Notes under the pieces: generated by a model
The model's input: the letters and a program-made list of their open reading frames with translations, nothing else
Told to the model about the DNA's origin: nothing
Database searches by the model: none
Program-made: the position numbers and the translations under genes
Shown: positions 63,623 to 64,000 of the stretch, in pieces
Layout: each line of letters begins with the position of its first letter
Position numbering within the stretch: the first letter of the stretch is position 1
Source: a virus
Length of the DNA: 64,000 nucleotides
Virus record (IMG/VR): IMGVR_UViG_3300030098_004828
Span: 62,001 to 126,000 of that record
Strand: one strand, 5' to 3'

Positions 63623-64000
63623 TTATAATTCAAAATCAGAACCTGATCCTGAATCTGCTTTAAATGGTATTTCTTCAGTAGTAGATGAAGAATCTTTCTT
63701 AACTAAAGCTTTAACATGTACTCCACGGTCAAACTTAAGTAATCTAGAATTTTCTTTATCTAATGCTTCCATAGCAATACCATCTTTAGATATACGTGGT
63801 AAATAAAGATCATTATTTATATAACCTTCTTTATTTTCCCACTCACGACCGCCAATACACATGTTAATAAGTTTAGAACCACCCATTAATCTATTACATT
63901 CAGTCATAAATTCTTCTATAGTTTGTGCTTCAATAGAATCTAATCCATCTCTCATATCTAATGTTTCAGCTAAAGTAATCATATGCTTTAAGATTTCTTG
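63623..64000 (-). CDS. Protein truncated by right edge, possibly ssDNA-binding
   Basis: The visible frame runs to the right edge with no stop (QEILKH before the internal Met at 63982), so the start is outside the window. The sequence has LMGGSKLINMCIGGREWENK, GYINNDLYLPRISKDG, a basic section (FDRGVHVKALVKKD) and a short acidic tail (SGSGSDFEL). Upstream position to the primase and the acidic tail would suit a single-stranded DNA-binding protein, but this is a weak inference and no family is recognised with certainty. Confidence 0.6.
   Translation of the reverse strand, partial: QEILKHMITLAETLDMRDGLDSIEAQTIEEFMTECNRLMGGSKLINMCIGGREWENKEGYINNDLYLPRISKDGIAMEALDKENSRLLKFDRGVHVKALVKKDSSSTTEEIPFKADSGSGSDFEL

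Noticed and set aside
1-64000. tRNA or rRNA genes
   Set aside because: No cloverleaf-like or rRNA-like GC-rich stretch was seen in any gap; a tRNAscan-SE run would be needed to exclude a hidden one.

Overview
The window is a contiguous piece of an AT-rich tailed-phage genome whose host is very probably a member of the Bacteroidota, likely a marine flavobacterium-like cell. Four things support this. Genes lack clear Shine-Dalgarno sites and sit behind A/T-rich leaders. Two leftward promoters carry the Bacteroidota -7 element TAnnTTTG. One gene (42078-45092) ends in a type IX secretion (T9SS) C-terminal sorting domain, a pathway restricted to Bacteroidota. The giant 11674-29049 product carries a DxDxD double-psi-barrel signature like that of crAss-like virion RNA polymerases. 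The crAss-like (Crassvirales) assignment is an inference from domain content: terminase, portal and major capsid genes lie outside the window. The genetic code looks standard, with TAA, TGA and TAG all used as stops.

Left part (1-36851, rightward, late/virion): five very long genes packed end to end. These are a modular protein with two zincin motifs (cut by the left edge), a structural protein with a Met/Pro/Gln linker, a crAss-type structural protein, a 5791-residue polyvalent protein (zincin, macro-like domain, RNA polymerase core, NPN-type domain) and a 2593-residue polyvalent protein (CCA-adding nucleotidyltransferase plus HD, degenerate zincin, LysM, PD-(D/E)XK nuclease). These resemble cargo packaged in the virion and delivered with the DNA. 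An aromatic-GG-LPKAQ peptide recurs between their domains.

Middle (36851-39159): a leftward island with a monomeric B12-dependent (class II) ribonucleotide reductase and an overlapping 53-residue Cys-rich DUF5522-like gene. It is followed by a divergent control region with a palindrome and promoter-like boxes.

Right half of the late region (39160-49263, rightward): small tail/receptor-binding proteins (a LamG-like one among them), small membrane and coiled-coil proteins and a holin. It also holds an export cassette: thioredoxin-like protein, T9SS-sorted 14-repeat protein, lipoprotein and outer-membrane-like protein. The last three are flanked by two paralogous small structural genes. Several genes under 60 codons were found here (31, 49 and 42 residues). 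A box TTWGTATATTA recurs in front of several transcription units and is the best candidate late promoter.

A symmetric intrinsic terminator at 49354-49385 separates this from the leftward replication arm (49418-64000). Reading in the direction of transcription (right to left), this arm contains a possible ssDNA-binding-type fragment at the edge, a TOPRIM primase with a structured leader and a RusA-like resolvase. DUF6878-like and DUF6915-like proteins follow, then a VWA/metallopeptidase protein, a MoxR-type AAA+ ATPase and two mutually similar unknown proteins. Next come a RecE-like PD-(D/E)XK nuclease, two unknowns, family-B DNA polymerase, a DUF932-like protein, a spore-photoproduct-lyase-like radical SAM protein lacking its third cluster cysteine, a small membrane protein, dUTPase and a 41-residue protein. 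Most genes overlap by 4 nt or abut, so they form one or a few operons. No tRNA, rRNA, CRISPR array, integrase or insertion sequence was seen, and no gene-free stretch exceeds 300 bases.
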